A stretch of DNA of 64,000 nt from UBA11606 sp964504305 (GCA_964504305.1 CAZDEB010000001.1:496001-560000); one strand, 5' to 3'; numbered from the stretch's first letter, positions 25,099 to 33,943 are shown. The notes: generated by a model not told the origin, from the letters alone. Numbers and translations: made by a program.

Positions 25099-25515
25099 AT
25101 GGCTCGCAAAAACCGCACCTCACTCCTAGTCATCTTGTTGTCGCTTGGGGTGTTTGCAAGCGCCTGTAGTTCGAGCAACGACCCCGCCACGTGGGCCGAG
25201 GCCGAAGCCGATGGCAATCTGCAGCCAAACTTCATCAACGCCTGCACCGAGGCCAACGCCGACGGTGGCGAAGTCCAGTTCACGAGCGACCAAGCTCGGA
25301 TCTACTGCGAGTGCGCCTTTGGCGAGATCGTCGAGTACTTCGGGGGCGAAATCAAGGCCGACAGTTCTCTCGACGATGTTGCCAACGCAACCATTGGCCG
25401 AGACTTCGAAGCGTTCAAGCAGCTCGAGAAAAACCTTCGCAAGGATCCTCAAACCATCCCTGCCGATGTCGAGGCAATGTTGACCGCCTGCGCCCAGCAG
25501 GTCAGCGGCGCATAG
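25099..25515 (+). CDS. Small secreted lipoprotein, unknown function
   Basis: This 138-aa protein has a signal peptide (LLVILLSLGVFASAC) whose lipobox ends at Cys23. The mature part is acidic with cysteines in NACTEA, YCECAFG and LTACAQ. The spacing resembles small actinobacterial secreted proteins of unknown function. It abuts the PLP-enzyme gene with no intergenic base, so the two are probably co-expressed. Confidence 0.75.
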   Translation: MARKNRTSLLVILLSLGVFASACSSSNDPATWAEAEADGNLQPNFINACTEANADGGEVQFTSDQARIYCECAFGEIVEYFGGEIKADSSLDDVANATIGRDFEAFKQLEKNLRKDPQTIPADVEAMLTACAQQVSGA

Positions 25516-26787
25516 ATGGCCGACGCCGCCGAGCCAACTCTCGCCGCCGAGCCAACTTTCGACGTCGAATTCGCCCGATCGCAGTTCCCGGCTTTTGTCC
25601 ACCCCGAGACGTCGGCTTGGGCTCACCTTGAGAATGCCGGCGGCAGCTACGTGCCCAGTCACGTTGTTGATCGTCTCGCCGACCTCTTCGCTCACTTCAA
25701 ATGTCAGCCCGACTGGGATTTCGGTCCGTCCGTTACCGCTACCCGTGCCATGGATCGCTCACGGCTCGCTATGGCGGGGCTGTTCAACGCTGATCCCGAC
25801 GAGATCCATTTCGGGCCGTCGACCAGCCAAAACACCTACGTGCTGGCTCGGGCGCTGCGTCCCATGTTCAGCGACGGCGATGAGATCATCGTCACCAATC
25901 AAGATCACGAGGCGAACTCCGGGGTGTGGCGTCGATTGGCCGACACCGGGTTGACAGTCAAAGAGTGGCGCGTCGATCCCCAGAGCGGACTTCTCGACGT
26001 TGCCGACCTTGATCAGCTGATCACCGACCGCACCCGTATGGTTGCGGTCACCCACGCGTCCAACGTCGCGGCCACGATCAACCCGATCCGACAGATCGCC
26101 GACATGGTTCACCGAGTGGGCGGGATCGTCGTCGTGGATGGTGTGTCGTACGCCCCGCACGCCGCTATCGACGTACGAGCTCTCGACTGCGATGTATACC
26201 TCTACAGCGCCTACAAGACATTTGGTCCCCATATCGGGATGCTTTACACCCGACGCTCGCTGCTCGATCAGGTCGAGAACCAGGGTCACTATTTCAACGC
26301 CGATCATCATGATGCTTTGGTCACGCCGGCCGGACCCGATCACGCAATCATTGGTGCGGCTTCAGGAATTGCCGATTATTACGACGAACTGCATCGCCAC
26401 CACTTCGGCGTCACCGAAGAAGGGCAATTCGCTAGGGCGAAGCGAGTCTTCGACCTGGTGGCCCGACACGAAGAAGCGTTGATGACACCCCTGCTCGATT
26501 TGTTGAACAACCGCGAACGGGTGCGGGTGATCGGCGCAACCGAGCCTGTTCATGCCTTGCGGGCGCCCACAATCGCGTTCGCGAGCGAGACCACCAGCTC
26601 CGCCTCGATCTATCGGGCGCTAATCGACGCCAACGTCTCGTGTGGGTACGGGCATTTCTACGCCCACCGCTTGGTCAGCGCGCTTGGTCTCGACCCCGAC
26701 GACGGCGTGGTCCGGCTATCGATGGTGCACTACAACACCAGCGCCGAGGTCGATCGCGCTTTGACTGTTCTCGACCACGTTCTGTAA
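25516..26787 (+). CDS. Aminotransferase class V-fold PLP enzyme (cysteine desulfurase-like)
   Basis: This 423-aa fold-type I PLP enzyme has HLENAGGSYVP near the N-terminus, GPSTSQNTYVLARAL, VTHASNVAATINP, VVVDGVSYAPH (with the PLP-nitrogen Asp) and the Schiff-base Lys234 in LYSAYKTFGPHIG. It resembles SufS/CsdA-related proteins but lacks an obvious catalytic Cys loop, so desulfurase activity is uncertain. The reaction remains unassigned. It directly follows the lipoprotein gene. Confidence 0.85.
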   Translation: MADAAEPTLAAEPTFDVEFARSQFPAFVHPETSAWAHLENAGGSYVPSHVVDRLADLFAHFKCQPDWDFGPSVTATRAMDRSRLAMAGLFNADPDEIHFGPSTSQNTYVLARALRPMFSDGDEIIVTNQDHEANSGVWRRLADTGLTVKEWRVDPQSGLLDVADLDQLITDRTRMVAVTHASNVAATINPIRQIADMVHRVGGIVVVDGVSYAPHAAIDVRALDCDVYLYSAYKTFGPHIGMLYTRRSLLDQVENQGHYFNADHHDALVTPAGPDHAIIGAASGIADYYDELHRHHFGVTEEGQFARAKRVFDLVARHEEALMTPLLDLLNNRERVRVIGATEPVHALRAPTIAFASETTSSASIYRALIDANVSCGYGHFYAHRLVSALGLDPDDGVVRLSMVHYNTSAEVDRALTVLDHVL

Positions 26788-26927
26788 GGCCCGCCGACGC
26801 CCGAGCTACGGGGCCATTTGGCCACACCGAGGTTTGTATAGGTCGGGTCATTGTGAGACAGTGCTTACCGGCGTGATGTCGCGGCGGGGTTTTGGCGTGG
26901 GCATCCATCTCGGAGCGGAGAGACGTA

Positions 26928-28608
26928 ATGGGCACGGTGGATCAGTTTCGGATTTGCCCACCGACGCGACGAGCGTGGCTTGGACGATGTAACCGGGTCG
27001 TAGCGATGCTGGCGGTTGTGGCGTCGATCAGTGGCGTTTTGGCGCTGCCAGCAGACGCGCGGGAACCGCTGCCCGATCCCGTGGTCGATGTGCAACCGAT
27101 GGTGATCGGTGGTCGCGACATCACCAACCCCGGCTATGTTGCCGCGCTTTTGTCATCCAGCGTCGCTGATCCTTTCCAAGCCCAATTCTGCGGCGGCTCT
27201 TTGATCACGGCCAACGTTGTTGTAACCGCCGCACACTGCGTCGAGTCGATTGCTCCAAGTGATTTCGGCGTCGCCGTTGGCCATACTGCGCTCTCGGCTA
27301 TTACGCCGGCCGACCGGTTGGGCGTGGCCGAGGTTCTGACTTATCCGGGATGGGTTCCGGGCAACGTGGACGGTGTCGACATTGCCCTTGTCCGACTGGC
27401 GAGCGATGTCGCCAACGTCGTTCCGATCCCAATCGAGACCGACAGTGTCGAGCCGTCGCTAGGACGAGCAATGGTCATCCTTGGTTGGGGCGCGGTCGAC
27501 CCGTCCCGGACATTCTTCGCCGACGTGCTCAAATCAGCCGTTGTGCCGGCCCTTAGTTCGGTCGACACTGCCCCTGGCGTGATGGCAACTACTTGTCTGT
27601 CAACCACGCCTGGTGACGACGTCTGTTTCGGCGGAGTCACGACCGCAGGGTGCAATGGTGACAGCGGCGGCCCGTTGTTAGCGGCTAGCGACCCTTCTGG
27701 TACCGAGTTTGAGCTGGAAGCGTTGGTTTCGTTTGGACCCGCCGACCAATGTCTTTCTACGCTGGCGTTCGATGCTGGACAGCGTCTGTCTCCGTACCGG
27801 GCATGGATAGCCGAGCACGTCGCGGCGTGGGGGACGCCACTTGCGGTCCTACCGCCCGCCGCCCCCGGTGGACTCACGGTTGTTCGAGGCAATGGCATGG
27901 CCGACATCTCATGGACCGCTCCCACCGACGACGGCGGTGACCCTAATCTCACCTACACGGTCACTGGTTCCCCGGGCGGGTCGTGCATTGCCTCCACCAA
28001 CTCGTGTCACATCGAGCCGCTCACAAACGGCGTCAGCCACAAGTTCAGCGTCGCGGCCACCAACAGCGCAGGCACTGGTCCGGCTTCGGGTGAGGTTGTC
28101 GCCGTGTTCGCGGCGGTCTTGATCGACTGCGATGCCCAAACCCACCCGTTTGTCGACTTGCCTCCCGGCTCGTTTGCCAACGCCGATATTGGTTNNNNNN
28201 NNNNNNNNNNNNNNNNNNNNNNNNNNNNNNNNNNNNNNNNNNNNNNNNNNNNNNNNNNNNNNNNNNNNNNNNNNNNNNNNNNNNNNNNNNNNNNGTATTG
28301 CGTCGCTTGATATCACTCACGGCACGACGTTGACGACGTATGGGCCAACTGAGTTTGTTACTCGTGTGCAGATGGCGGCGTTTCTGGCTCGGTTGTATCG
28401 CTCGATCACTGGTTTGGCGTGTGTGGGTGGGCCGTTGTCGTTTTCGGATGTGAGTGATGGCGATTTCGGTGCTGGTGATATTGGTTGTATTGCGTCGCTT
28501 GATATCACTCACGGCACGACGTTGACGACGTATGGGCCAACCGATCTCGTTACTCGCGAGCAGATGGCGGCGTTCCTGGCTCGCCTCTACCGCTCCATCA
28601 CAACGTAG
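26928..28608 (+). CDS. Secreted trypsin-like protease with Fn3 and SLH-type repeats (contains assembly gap)
   Basis: This secreted S1-family serine protease has a signal peptide (AMLAVVASISGVLALPADA) and starts at the ATG at 26928, behind a GGAG site. The triad is His103 (VTAAHC), Asp151 (VDIALVRL) and Ser246 (NGDSGGPLL). A fibronectin type III-like domain (about 310-395) follows. The C-terminus consists of SLH-like repeats (FVDLPPGSFANADIG, DITHGTT, VTR.QMAAFLARLY) that probably attach it to the envelope. 100 N interrupt the repeat region and shift the apparent frame, but the sequences on each side join in frame if the N are replaced by whole repeats. Confidence 0.85.
28195..28294. other. 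Assembly gap of 100 N
   Basis: Exactly 100 N, a conventional placeholder length. The left flank ends in GATATTGGTT and the right flank begins GTATTGCG. These are adjacent in the intact repeat at 28477-28494, so the true missing sequence is likely zero or more whole 192-bp units. Confidence 0.95.
28295..28608 (+). repeat. 192-bp tandem SLH-type coding repeat
   Basis: The segment beginning GTATTGCGTCGCTTGATATC at 28295 recurs at 28487, a period of 192 bp (64 codons). The first 55 bp or so are identical between copies. Each unit encodes one SLH-like module with IASLDITHGTT, YGPT and VTR.QMAAFLARLYRS. Near identity explains the assembly break. Confidence 0.85.
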
Positions 28609-28626
28609 CGATTCTTTGAGTTGGGG

Positions 28627-28998
28627 CTAGTCGCGTGGCACCGCGGTCTGATTGCCTCGGGCGATCAGGCGGCCCTCATCGTCGTGCAGTTCGGCCGTGG
28701 CGAATAGCAGCCGACGGCCCTTCTTGGTAGTGGTTCCGGTCGCGGTGAGTCGTCCGGTTGCTGGCCGCAATATGTCGACGGTGATGGAGGCCGTGGACAG
28801 TCCATTGGACGCGAACGCCATGGCCATGTCGAGCATCGCGGTCACGATCCCGCCTTGCACTACACCGTTCCCGATCGTCCACTGCGGCTCGGTGGTGAAA
28901 CGCAACACCGCGCAGCCGTCTTGATGGCGAAGGACCTCGGGATGCAGCAGCGTGAATATCGACGGTCCGTCTTGGGACGCCAAGTGAGGGTTGGTCAA
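28627..28998 (-). CDS. PaaI-type hotdog thioesterase
   Basis: This is a 123-aa single hotdog domain (PEWTIGNGVVQGG-like segment TIGNGVVQGGIVTAMLDMAM, then TVDILRPATG and ARGNQTAVPRD). The family hydrolyses acyl-CoA thioesters, for example phenylacetyl- or hydroxybenzoyl-CoA. The TTG start at 28998 overlaps the TGA of the upstream gene (TTGA), which sets the start and implies translational coupling. It is third in a minus-strand operon with the FrhB-like and Rv2466c-like genes. Confidence 0.8.
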   Translation of the reverse strand: MTNPHLASQDGPSIFTLLHPEVLRHQDGCAVLRFTTEPQWTIGNGVVQGGIVTAMLDMAMAFASNGLSTASITVDILRPATGRLTATGTTTKKGRRLLFATAELHDDEGRLIARGNQTAVPRD

Positions 28999-29630
28999 GG
29001 TCGCTCGCCGAAATCGGGGCCTTCGGTGCGGGTGCGTTTGAGCTCCCAGAAGCCGTCGACGCTCATCATGGCGACCATGCCGTCCCAAAGCTTGAGGCTG
29101 TCCTCGGGGTTGGGGACTCGGGTGATCACGGGACCAAAGATGCCTTGGCGACCCCCGCCGGGTTTGTCCATCGCGATAATGGGGGTGCCGACATCGTTTC
29201 CTGTAAGTGCAAGTCCGGCGCCGTGGCGGCGGCGGATTTCTTCGTCGAAGGATTCGTCGTCGAACGCCGCAGCGTGCGAGGTGGGCAGCCCCGCGGACTC
29301 GAGCACGTCGGTCATGTCGAAGTCGCTTCGTTGGCCATCGTGGTGAATACGCGAGCCCAATTCCCAATACAGCGGGAAGACGGCATCGTCTCCTTCGGAG
29401 GCCCGTACCGACTCCATCACGCGCAGCATCTTGAACGTTGCGAGCACCCCCTCGTAGTACGGGCTGTCCTCGGAGGGTTCGTTTTTGAGCAGCAGACTGA
29501 TCGGCTGCCACGTGATCGACAGATCACGTTGGTCTTTAACCTCGTCGACGACCCAACGGGCCGTCACCCAGCACCAAGGTCAAGCAGGGTCGACCCAGAA
29601 GTCGATGTTGTTCGAAATATCGTTCGTCAT
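28995..29630 (-). CDS. Probable selenocysteine-containing Rv2466c-family (mycothiol nitroreductase/DsbA-like) protein
   Basis: This 211-codon thioredoxin-fold protein is of the mycothiol-dependent nitroreductase Rv2466c group. Known members read DFWFDPLCPWCW; here the frame from the ATG at 29630 reads DFWVDPA-TGA-PWCW, so an in-frame TGA (29580-29582, codon 17) replaces the first active-site Cys while Cys20 is kept. The rest is intact (GNDVGTPII with cis-Pro, FGPV, FWELKRTRTEGP). A GAGG ribosome site lies 7 nt before that ATG, 8 nt after the FrhB-like stop. A hairpin at 29547-29565 fits a bacterial SECIS. The GTG at 29567 would lack the redox motif. Sec is inferred; a sequencing error or a pseudogene remains possible. 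Confidence 0.8.
29547..29565 (-). promoter_or_regulatory. Candidate bacterial SECIS hairpin
   Basis: On the minus strand GACGGCCC and GGGUCGUC form an 8-bp stem (one G-U pair) closed by a GUU loop. The loop begins 22 nt after the TGA codon and has G at its first position. Both fall within the published bacterial SECIS consensus (apical loop 16-37 nt from UGA, G in the first two loop positions). It lies within the coding frame as expected. Confidence 0.65.
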
Positions 29631-29638
29631 GTTGAACC

Positions 29639-30814
29639 TCAACCGTTCTTGGTGGTGGGTATTCCCACCCGGGCGGCAGGAGCAGCCCATTCTGGCCACC
29701 GTTCGCGACTTTTTTGTGCCAATCGGTGCATTAGCGCGATGGCGGCTGGGTCGTCATCGCCAGGACGGGTCTCGATGACGCCGTCGGCGACCATGGCTTC
29801 GATGATCGCCCGGCCGAGATCGGTCCGCACGATGGTGAGGGTCCAGTCGGTGAGGTTGCCGATACCGCCGGTGGAGATGTCGGCGTGTTCAGCCGCGAAA
29901 TCAGGGCAATGGGTGCAGCCTTCGCGGGTCCAGGCGTGGCATTCCTTGAGGTTGATCTCGTAGTAGCCGCCGTCTTTGGTCCAGATCTGAAAGACGCCCT
30001 TGATGTTCATCTTGGCGATGTTGTCGCGTTTGAGTCCGTATTTGACTTCGAACAATTCCTCAAACAGAGCATCGTCGAAGGATTTGGAGCACAGCAGCCC
30101 GATGTTGAGTTTGATCGGTTTACAAACCTTGCCTATCCGTCGATGCCACATCACCGGAGCGACCGAGGTTTGGCAACTCATCCCGACCAGAGCAATGCGG
30201 TCGAGTCCACGAGCGCGGGCTTCGTCGTAGGCCATGGTGTTGGCCGAATAGGTGTAGCGGCTACCGGCGCCGCGAAGTACCTCTTCGCGATTGGCGGCGA
30301 CCATCGGGAACGCTTTCCACCCGGGTTCTCCGTTGGGCAGCGCCTCCACTCCGCTCGTGAGGGCCCCATCGATGATGTCGTTTTCGAGGCACCAGATGAG
30401 GATGGCCGACACCAGACCGCCGTCCTGACCGGTTTCGTACACGTAGTCGTCAGTGGCGCGGGTGAGCAGCGTGTCGCAGAAGATGCCGGACATCTCGTCG
30501 GGTTCACGTTCGCGGCCGTGGAGGTGCATGTCGGCTTCGGGTTCCCACATCCGAAATCGTGGGCACGCTCGGGTGCAAGAAGTGCAGCCTTTTTGTCCAT
30601 GGATGCAGTCGCTGGCCCCGAGCTCGGTTTCGAGATGAAACGGCGTGTAGGCGCCTGGTTCGTGCTCGTAGCCGATCACGTCGTGAGGACACGAGATAAC
30701 GCAGCCCGCGCAACCGGTGCAGAGCCCACTCGTGATGACCTCGTCATGGAGTTCTTTCCACTGGTAAGTCCAGCGGGCCTTCTTGGCGGGAGCGGCGGTC
30801 TCGGTGATGGCCAT
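29639..30814 (-). CDS. FrhB-type coenzyme F420 hydrogenase/dehydrogenase beta subunit family protein
   Basis: This 391-aa iron-sulfur flavoprotein-like protein has two N-terminal cluster motifs (LCTGCAGCVISCPHD and GCTSCTRACPRF), then the FrhB N- and C-terminal domains (GQDGGLVSAILIW, GMSCQTSVAPVMW, IGLLCSKSF, CTHCPDFAAEHADIS). Family members oxidise or reduce coenzyme F420 or act as F420-linked reductases. The reaction here is unknown. It is first in an operon with the selenoprotein candidate and a thioesterase. Confidence 0.88.
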   Translation of the reverse strand: MAITETAAPAKKARWTYQWKELHDEVITSGLCTGCAGCVISCPHDVIGYEHEPGAYTPFHLETELGASDCIHGQKGCTSCTRACPRFRMWEPEADMHLHGREREPDEMSGIFCDTLLTRATDDYVYETGQDGGLVSAILIWCLENDIIDGALTSGVEALPNGEPGWKAFPMVAANREEVLRGAGSRYTYSANTMAYDEARARGLDRIALVGMSCQTSVAPVMWHRRIGKVCKPIKLNIGLLCSKSFDDALFEELFEVKYGLKRDNIAKMNIKGVFQIWTKDGGYYEINLKECHAWTREGCTHCPDFAAEHADISTGGIGNLTDWTLTIVRTDLGRAIIEAMVADGVIETRPGDDDPAAIALMHRLAQKSRERWPEWAAPAARVGIPTTKNG

Positions 30815-30854
30815 CTGTGGAACCTACTCGCGTCGGGCTGGTTGGCGGAACTAC

Positions 30855-30930
30855 GGCATTACTCGTCCCAACGTGACAAGCTGTTAATGAACCGGACTAC
30901 CAACGAGCCGGACTGCCAACGAGTAATGCC
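30855..30930. promoter_or_regulatory. Inverted and tandem repeats in divergent intergenic region
   Basis: GGCATTACTCGT (30855-30866) and ACGAGTAATGCC (30919-30930) form a perfect 12-bp inverted repeat with 52 bp between. Inside are two back-to-back 16-bp repeats, 30892-30907 and 30908-30923, differing at one base. The region separates the FrhB-like operon from the 995-aa protein operon and is a candidate operator controlling one or both. Confidence 0.55.
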
Positions 30931-30955
30931 AATTGAGGTTTTTGGGGTCAAGCAG

Positions 30956-33943
30956 ATGAGACGAAGCCGATTATTGTTCGGTGTGTTGACGCTGGCCGCG
31001 ATGGCTTGCCTCGTCGTGTCCGGGCCTTTCGCGGCCGCCCAAAGTGCGTCGACGGTGGATGTGCGGGCGACCGATGGGTCTTACCCCGCACTTGCCGATC
31101 TGGTGCTGGCCGCCCTCGACGGCCGAATCTCGTCTCACGGTCTTCCCGATCAGGTCCCGCAAACACCGTTCGGCGGGCCGAGCACGGCCTCTCAGTCAGT
31201 CCAAGACGATGCCGAATTGTTGGATATTTTCGCCTTCACGATCAACCCGCACGGCCGCTACTTTGCATCGGGCGGAAGCCGTGATGGCTTCTTCGGGGAT
31301 GTCGTGCGGGCGGCCCCGCTCGATGAGCCTTTTGTTACGCCTATCGATGATTTCGTGATGGACGAGATCAGACGAGACGGGGTCGTCGCTCCCGTGGGGC
31401 CCGACGCGCCGTCAGAGATATCGATGATGTTCCGAGACCTGGGCCTCGATCCCGAAAACCCAGGTGTGCAGCGTTGGGGCGATCAGGACGTACTGGTGGT
31501 CGGACCGGAGAACGACGAACCCGGCGCATTGCCATCCGGGCCCTGGGTGGTGTGGGGTGGCCGAACCAGGACCCCGCTGCCGTTGCAAGCCTGCGATTCG
31601 ACGATTCGCGAGTTCGTGTTCGGAGCTGACGGCGATCTCATCTGGCAAAGTGAGGCCGCTCCGGGCGACATCTTCAATGGCACTGGTACCGATCTTGCTC
31701 TCACGTGTAGCGAGGGCTGGGAACTGACCAGGTTCATCAACGTCGGGAACAACTTCGATCATGCGCCGACGACCAGTCACGCCTTGGTCACTCCGAACGG
31801 TTTCTTGGTAGTGAGCGAACTAGCGGAGTTTCCTTCGGCTACCGGAATCCGCCTAACCGGGTACGCCACCGATGCGGCTAATCCAAATCAACCCGACACC
31901 ACTGCGTTCTTCACCGACCCGATATTCCCGGGCCTCGCTAGCCCGCCACCGCACCTCGTGGTTGATGTCTTTCCCGATCTGAACGGACCGTTCACCATCA
32001 ACCAAATCTTTGTCGCTGATCCGCCGTTCGCGTCTGGTTCGCCTTGTGGAGTGAGCGAATGGCAAGGATCATTTGATGCCTATTTCGGGGATCTGGGATC
32101 TGACGGCACTGGGGACATCGCGCTCGTACAGTTTGCTTCAGGTCAGCTAACCACCGGTCGGTGGACCTTTGGTAACGACGGGCAGGTTCGCTTCACGACG
32201 GCCGGAGGCGGCGATAACTACACCGAAGAATTCGTGCTGGACGGACCCACCGGCCAGTACACCTACCGGCCTGGCGACACCGAATGTCCGTACGCGTCGA
32301 CGGTCGAGAACGGCTGGGAGGATCTGTCGCTAGAACTCGTTTTGCTTGACGAGCCCGAACCAGTAGTTCCAGACGAAGTCGAGGAGCCTGCAAGCGATGT
32401 TGGGGTGGCGAGCGATGTTGGTATCGCCGTCGACCCGAGTCCGGCGTCGGCGCCTAGTGGCGATGATTCCGGATCTTCCTCGCTGCTTTGGATCGTTGGC
32501 TTGGGGTTGGCCGCAACCGCTGGTGGCGTGGCGTTGGCAAAGTCAAAATCAGGGTCAGGGTCGCAGAAGACCACATCAGAGCCGGAACTGTCCGATGACA
32601 CCTTCTTGCGGTCCTTCGACGCCGAGGATGCCGAGTGGGAACTGAGCGAAGCCGATTACGAACGCTGGAAGTACCTCCAGGACGCCGACGCGACGGCGGC
32701 GTGGGCCACTGCTCAAGCAGCCGAAACCAAGCTGCAGACCGAGATCGAAACTCTTGTCGCGACGGCAATGGCTACAACCAACAAGGCCATGGCGGGATAT
32801 TCAGATGGGGTCAAGACCTATTCCGGAGCGATGAGCACCTTGCTGAAAGACAGTGGGGAAATTGGCCAGATCTACAACGAATGGAACCGCAAGGGCGGCG
32901 TCAAAGACATCATGTGGTGGGTCGATCTCGCTGATGCCGTTGTGGGAGTTGCGACGCTTGCGGTGAAGCTCGGCACGGGCGCGACCAAGATGGTCGTGCG
33001 CCTCGCCAAATCCGCTGACGATGCCGCCGACGCGACCCGTCTCGGTACCGCCGCGGCGAAGACGACCGACGAAGCAGCGGCGGTAGCCGGTAGCGGTCCG
33101 AAGCTGAGCCAAGTCGATCAGATCTACGATGGTGCGGACTTTGTCAAGCTTGATGACTGGTTATGCAAATTGTTGGGCCGCAGCCACATCGACGATTGGG
33201 CCGAAGCGCTTCCCGCCGCGGCGCTCAAGCTCGGTTACCGAATGGATCTGACCAGTCTCGAACGGGTGATGCTGAACCAACTGATGGTCAAAGCTCGTCT
33301 GGCTAGTCGGGGCGCCGCGGTTCAGTTTGATCCCAACGCGTTGGCGTGGCTCCACCGCATGGCCCAGCAGCCAGACTTTTGGAAGAACCTGAAACTCGAG
33401 GTTGCGCTCGACATAGACACTCGGGTTTACCGACTCGTCGACGACGCCGAGTTTGCATGGCTGAAGGCTTTGGCCGAATCGCCCGAGGCCGCCAAAGCCG
33501 CCTCGCGCCCTCCGTTACGGCCAATGCCGACGCTTCCGCCCCCGAGGTCTGTCCCGACGTCGATGCCGACGGCGGCGCCTCCCACTTCGTTGTCTGACAC
33601 GGTGGTTGGTGGTGGGGCGATTACGTTGCCGCACCCGGTTCCGGTCCCGCGATCGATGCCGACGGCGGCGCCTCCTGCTTCGTTGTCTGACACGGTGGTT
33701 GGTGGTGGGGCGATCACGTTGCCGCACCCGGCTCCGGTCCCGAGGTCTGTCCCGATGTCGGTGCCGCGGGTGGCCGACGCCGCCGCAAGCCCCACGGGAG
33801 TGGGCGGCCTGAGTCCGTCAACCGCGGCCCCTGACCATGTTTCGGGCGCCGCCGACGCCGTTGTCGAAGGAGTCAAGGCCGGAACCGCCACAACTCAGGG
33901 ATACCAGGTCGGGGTCGCTCTCAAATGGTTCGGCACACCATGA
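30956..33943 (+). CDS. Large signal-peptide/single-TM protein of unknown function
   Basis: I do not recognise this 995-aa protein. It has a signal peptide (LLFGVLTLAAMACLVVSG), an extracytoplasmic region of about 470 residues with cysteines in QACDST, LTCSEG, SPCGVS and DTECPY, and an acidic Pro/Glu linker. A membrane helix (LLWIVGLGLAATAGGVALA, about 508-526) and a basic stop follow. The cytoplasmic half is helical (YERWKYLQDADATAAWATAQ), with a second hydrophobic segment near 660-680 and a Pro-rich region with two 31-aa repeats (about 870-931). The ATG at 30956 is chosen because it starts the signal peptide. The stop overlaps the next gene by 4 bp. Confidence 0.8.
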   Translation: MRRSRLLFGVLTLAAMACLVVSGPFAAAQSASTVDVRATDGSYPALADLVLAALDGRISSHGLPDQVPQTPFGGPSTASQSVQDDAELLDIFAFTINPHGRYFASGGSRDGFFGDVVRAAPLDEPFVTPIDDFVMDEIRRDGVVAPVGPDAPSEISMMFRDLGLDPENPGVQRWGDQDVLVVGPENDEPGALPSGPWVVWGGRTRTPLPLQACDSTIREFVFGADGDLIWQSEAAPGDIFNGTGTDLALTCSEGWELTRFINVGNNFDHAPTTSHALVTPNGFLVVSELAEFPSATGIRLTGYATDAANPNQPDTTAFFTDPIFPGLASPPPHLVVDVFPDLNGPFTINQIFVADPPFASGSPCGVSEWQGSFDAYFGDLGSDGTGDIALVQFASGQLTTGRWTFGNDGQVRFTTAGGGDNYTEEFVLDGPTGQYTYRPGDTECPYASTVENGWEDLSLELVLLDEPEPVVPDEVEEPASDVGVASDVGIAVDPSPASAPSGDDSGSSSLLWIVGLGLAATAGGVALAKSKSGSGSQKTTSEPELSDDTFLRSFDAEDAEWELSEADYERWKYLQDADATAAWATAQAAETKLQTEIETLVATAMATTNKAMAGYSDGVKTYSGAMSTLLKDSGEIGQIYNEWNRKGGVKDIMWWVDLADAVVGVATLAVKLGTGATKMVVRLAKSADDAADATRLGTAAAKTTDEAAAVAGSGPKLSQVDQIYDGADFVKLDDWLCKLLGRSHIDDWAEALPAAALKLGYRMDLTSLERVMLNQLMVKARLASRGAAVQFDPNALAWLHRMAQQPDFWKNLKLEVALDIDTRVYRLVDDAEFAWLKALAESPEAAKAASRPPLRPMPTLPPPRSVPTSMPTAAPPTSLSDTVVGGGAITLPHPVPVPRSMPTAAPPASLSDTVVGGGAITLPHPAPVPRSVPMSVPRVADAAASPTGVGGLSPSTAAPDHVSGAADAVVEGVKAGTATTQGYQVGVALKWFGTP
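33563..33748 (+). repeat. 93-bp tandem coding repeat
   Basis: Two nearly identical units start at 33563 and 33656, a period of 93 bp. Each encodes MPTAAPP.SLSDTVVGG followed by GAITLPHP.PVPRS. They lie in the Pro-rich cytoplasmic tail of the 995-aa protein and may be a flexible spacer or a binding motif. Confidence 0.85.

Noticed and set aside
26892..26927. ATG at 26892 as the protease start
   Set aside because: It adds 12 residues before the signal peptide and has no ribosome site; the ATG at 26928 follows GGAG and fits better.
28995..29567. GTG start at 29567 giving a 190-aa form of the Rv2466c-like protein
   Set aside because: It begins after the active site and loses the first beta strand and both redox residues. 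The upstream ATG with a ribosome site and the in-frame TGA at the Cys position explain the gene better.
33563..33748. Tandem repeats as a CRISPR array
   Set aside because: Only two units, in frame within a coding sequence, with no spacers and no cas genes in the window.
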